Below, in pieces: positions 58,746 through 64,000 of a stretch of 64,000 nt of DNA. This DNA comes from Mariannaea sp. PMI_226 (lineage: Eukaryota > Ascomycota > Sordariomycetes > Hypocreales > Nectriaceae), in the NCBI GenBank assembly GCA_024336345.1, contig JANFOG010000005.1, positions 2,170,001 to 2,234,000 of the forward strand, in the 5' to 3' direction. Position numbers and translations under genes: made by a program. A model generated the notes under the pieces. That model ran no database searches, was not told the DNA's origin, and worked only from the letters and a program-made list of their open reading frames with translations. How positions within the stretch are numbered: position 1 is the first letter of the stretch; each line of letters opens with the position of its first letter.

Positions 58746-59843
58746 TCAACTCTTCTCCTTGCTACTCGAGCGACCCAATCGCATAATCTGGAGATAGGCC
58801 AGGGGTGCCATGATGCTCGCCACTAAAATTCCCGAGATGATGAAGAAATGACCTGCCATGCTTGTCTGCGGCTCGAATTCGATGTTGTCGTCGCCCATGG
58901 CCCGTCGCTGGCGCTGCCATCGCCTATGATCCTCGCGCGTGTGCGTCCGATGGTGGCCCTGCTTGTCGAAATGCGGCACCTCCTCCTGGTGGCCGAAGGG
59001 GTCCTCGCCGATACCCATGCCGCCATGTCGTCCTCGGTGGTGGTGTTGCTGCTGCTGTTGATCGTGTTGGTCATGCCTGTACGCAAAAGGATCGGCTTTC
59101 GGTCTCGCACCGGAGCGAGCTGCCGCCTCGGCGCCGCCACCGGTTGATTCGTCATGCGCTTTGCGGCGCTTCTCGGCCTGGTCCCCCCATCCGCCGCTGC
59201 GATAGAAACTGGGAGGGGGTCCCCGGAAGGTGCCCCTCCGTCGGCTCAGACCGGAGGGTGAGCGGCCCCCGGCTGGGTTTGTGCTGTGGTAGGAGGCGTG
59301 CGGGTTGGCATGGCCGTGGTGCTGGTACTGGTGGACTCGGAGGACGTCACGGTCGTAGGCAGCGCGGCGAGAGGAGTCGGAGAGGATGGTGTAGGATTCG
59401 GAGAAGAGGGAGAATACGTGGGCGGCTTGCGGGTCGGAAGGGTTAGTATCGGGATGGTGAGTCTTGGAGAGGGAGTAGAATGATCTGTGAGTTGGAGAAG
59501 ATGTCAAGTTAGTCAAGGGAATAGATGAGAAACCCGGGAATTGGATTGGGCCCTGAGGGTAGAAAGATGATCGGTACAAGAGAAAAACAAGAGACAAAAA
59601 GGTGAAACAGAAGGAATTGGGTTACGGGGGATACTATACGAACTTCTTGATCTCTGCCGGAGTGGCATCATGTCTCACGCCTAGCCGCTCATAATGATTC
59701 TTTCTCTTGATATCCTCATGCAGCGCACGCCTCGAGTGCTCCCGACACCGGAGCAGCACCTGCGCCGACGGTCTCGCAGCAGGGATCGAGGCGCGCAGCC
59801 TCACGAGGGGACTACGGAGGGAGGAGGCGGGATGTGGCAGCAT
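58746..59843 (-). CDS. Membrane-anchored J-domain protein, probably mitochondrial
   Basis: A 312-residue DnaJ/Hsp40-family protein, which would stimulate an Hsp70 partner. Exons are 59843-59644 and 59484-58746 with a 159-nt intron (donor GTTCGT, acceptor ACTCACAG); the splice yields ATPAEIKKSFYSLSKTHHPD. The N-terminus is Arg/Ser/Ala-rich without acidic residues, which fits a mitochondrial presequence. The J domain begins about NHYERLGVRHDA and has the obligatory HPD at 77-79, followed by SYTILSDSSRRAAYD. After it comes a Gly/Ser/Arg-rich and then a His/Gln-rich low-complexity region (HDQHDQQQQQHHH). A hydrophobic segment at about 278-300 (FFIISGILVASIMAPLAYLQI) should anchor the C-terminus in a membrane. 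There is no zinc-finger domain. The mitochondrial placement is inference from the presequence. Confidence 0.88.
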
Positions 59844-60795
59844 GCCTCATCACAGCGGAGAAGTGGTCAACCCCCTTCCAGAAACAAAAGAAAAAGAAAT
59901 AAAAAGGAAAAAAAAGAAGAAAAGGAAGAAGAGAGACTGAGAACAATGGGCGGAACTGGTGGTGGCGTAATTATATATATGAAAAAAAAAAAAAGGTATG
60001 AGGGAAGAATGAGGTTTCAATCCAACAGGAGTTTCGGGAGGACGCGGGACGAGGAGGAAGAGGCAAAGGGGCGTGACAGGATTGAAGAACGGTGATGTAA
60101 TTAAGTGCGGCGAGCGAGCGAGCGGGCGAACAAAGCAGGCACAAGACCGCGGGGGGGGAGCGGCTGCGGGGGGACGCCAAAGGTATGACACAGCGGGAAA
60201 AGTGCCATCTTGAAGCAATTGCTTTACGAATTGGACAGTTGAAGCATGCCTTTCGATTGAAAACACCATCGTTTAGACGAAAAAATTATATCTAGACCAT
60301 TTCAGCTACAAAATCCGTAACAATTGGCCATCTAGTAGTTTATTTTACTTGCAGCTTGGACTGGTTTTGGACTGGTTTTGGACTGGTTCATGACGACAGT
60401 CACGTCATGGCCCGTGTTATCCTTCTTGTCATGGAGGACAAATGCTCATCATGACTAAATACGTAGTCGTGTGGAGGTAATTGTGCTGCTTAATTTATTG
60501 CTATTTTTTTATAGCCCAAAAATTCATATTCGTGTTCGCTTCATGTTGCAAATAAGATGAATCAATGCTTGTATCTATCCCATCATGATGCAAAACCAAC
60601 GGCCTACAGTTACAACCGGCCCAAATGCAAACAAATCGTAAAAAAAAAAAAAAAAAAATATCGACACGATATCCAATCCCATGGTCGTCTTTATCGATCC
60701 GTCCGCCCTTTGCAGCAAGCCCTTCGCCTCCCCCGTGGGAGGTTTTCTGCTTCTAGCTACATCTTTCACCCTCTTACCATTCCTATATGGGAATC
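59844..60795. other. Spacer between J-protein and alpha-mannosidase genes
   Basis: The left end is the J-protein promoter and has A-rich tracts and an (AGCG)n-like run near 60106-60124. It contains three copies of a GGACTGGTTTT-like unit followed by an inverted repeat (60357-60409). The right end is the 3' UTR of the mannosidase. No gene is supported. Confidence 0.6.
60357..60409. repeat. Tandem GGACTGGTTTT units and adjacent inverted repeat
   Basis: Three head-to-tail copies of GGACTGGTTTT (the last incomplete) end in CATGACG, a 7-base spacer and CGTCATG (60389-60409), an inverted repeat with 7-base arms. The arms include ACGTCA, the core of a CRE/ATF-type site. Confidence 0.7.
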
Positions 60796-62634
<1,839 letters not shown>

Positions 62635-64000
62635 ATGCCCGGATCACCAGGAACCGAGAGTGGCCTAAGGTTTGCAAAAAAAAAAAAAAATGGATTAAAT
62701 GCTGGCTGGCAGTACCTCCTGATGGCCGCGACCAGTCGCTTGGGAGTTAAAGACGGAGGAGCCGGAAGTTTTGCAGGTTGGGGAAGAGCTCACACGACCT
62801 CCACGAAACAGGAATACCTAAATGTAGTAGGTACCTACGCTGAGAATGCCGGTCGTAGAGCCAAAAAAAGGCACCTTGGTATGATGAGACCAAGACAACT
62901 CACAAAGGTAGAGAGACGCTATTGGAGGATTACAAAAATGGCAGAGAAGAGGTGAAGAAGGAGATAAAGAGTAAGAACAAATGCAGAAGAGAAAGAGGAA
63001 ATGGAGCCCGGGGAAAGAGACGAAACCAGCAGCACGCGCTCTTTCCTCGTTAAACTCCGTAGTAAAACTGTACCGGCCAGGAAGGAAAGCACACAGCGGG
63101 GAAGCGCCTGGTCCTGTTCAAAGTCTTGGCGTCTTTGGCCTCCCGCTGACATCTAAAGAGACGGTGGGCGTCATCAACGCGGTGGTTACCTACCTAATAG
63201 TACCTTGCTTTGCTTACCTACCTGCCTCCACACAACCGCACAAAAGATACTTACCTGCCTACCAATATTATTCTATCCTAAGTGCCTGAGGTAATCCGCA
63301 TCTTCCAGTCTAGGTAGTTGGTTACCTGAGGTATGCAGTCCATATCCATACTTTGCCTTGCCTACGTATTACTATGTACACGTACTGTACCTTGTAGCTG
63401 GGGAGCCAGGGGGAGAAACAAAGCCAATCTGTACCGTAATACGGAGAACTTCGTATAGGGCATAGCCACCTAATGACATCAAAATATCTCGAAAGTACCC
63501 CGTACTGTTTGTTGGTAACTGCTTCAGGGTTCCCCTGCATGGCTGCACCACTTGCACCACTTGCACCACTCACACCAAGCTCTCACTCTCTCATTCCTTT
63601 ATCAATAAACAGCCTGCATGATTGGCTTGAAGTCGCGCTGCAGACCACCATCTATTCAGCCTGTGATGCCTTCGCGAAACAGGTTCCTTGGAGTGAACTC
63701 GGTCCTTTGGGGACTAGATTGGACCGACGCCGATCCCTGTTGGCTTCCTCCGCCACTTCCGCAATAGATCCACCGCCCCTACGCCTGTCGGGGAGACAGA
63801 GCTGGTAGCTCGAATCGGAATTTATTATGATATGCTTATGGTAATCCCTCCCCCCTTGCTCGCGTAACAATATCCTTATCCGAGAGGTAATTTTCTCTGT
63901 GCTCTTTAGTTCGTCGAACTCCTTCAGCACCCAACTCCGGCACTCTCAAATTTCTCCTGAATAGGCTACCTTAATTCGAAATAAAGACTCGGGTGCCTGG
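62635..64000. other. Right-edge intergenic region
   Basis: The left end is the promoter of the mannosidase, with an A tract near 62676-62690. CCTACCTAATAGTACCTTGC-type motifs are frequent at 63187-63340. A TTGCACCAC unit repeats three times at about 63541-63570. Open frames on either strand at 63322-63930 are not recognisable. A gene beyond the window edge could have its leader here. Confidence 0.55.
63541..63570. repeat. Short tandem repeat TTGCACCAC, about three units
   Basis: Consecutive GCACCACTT/GCACCACTC units are readable directly. They lie within a chance open frame. No function is apparent. Confidence 0.7.

Overview
The window is nuclear DNA of a filamentous ascomycete (Pezizomycotina), most likely a Sordariomycete of the Hypocreales type. 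The basis is short GT-AG introns of about 50-100 nt with CTAAC/CTGAC-like branch sites, C-ending codon preference in highly expressed genes, CT-rich promoters, and typical Sordariomycete forms of the recognised proteins (ORP1-like protein, Mrc1, LIM/paxillin-like protein, DUF3405 protein). The order-level placement is inference. There is no bacterial, viral or plasmid signature and no operon structure.

Layout, left to right: a GNAT acetyltransferase (2090-2973, +); a five-exon ORP1-like Cys-rich protein (3875-7678, -); a 7.7 kb stretch with no gene I can support; an unrecognised Ser/acidic-rich protein (15406-16443, -); a DUF3405 type II membrane protein (17291-19678, -); a 4.2 kb gene-free stretch; a two-LIM-domain paxillin-like protein (23891-26142, -); another 7.8 kb gene-free stretch; then a dense housekeeping block. 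The block holds INO1 with a probable 5'-UTR intron, MRC1, a tandem array of four tRNA-Val(AAC) genes, the mitochondrial ABC1-family protein MCP2, an unrecognised small acidic protein, PEX19, UBC9, asparagine synthetase, mitochondrial porin/VDAC, a membrane-anchored J-protein and a GH47 alpha-1,2-mannosidase.

The genes do not form a pathway or a secondary-metabolite cluster. They are independent housekeeping genes for inositol and asparagine synthesis, the replication checkpoint, SUMO conjugation, peroxisome biogenesis, mitochondrial membranes and N-glycan trimming. I built exon models by hand from splice motifs, and every spliced model keeps an open frame of exact codon multiples. I found no convincing undescribed system. 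The most unusual items are the tRNA array, the expanded acidic N-terminus of PEX19 with a frame-neutral 54-nt intron, two unrecognised proteins, a long G-rich/C-rich inverted repeat, and recurrent palindromic motifs in the gene-poor stretches.
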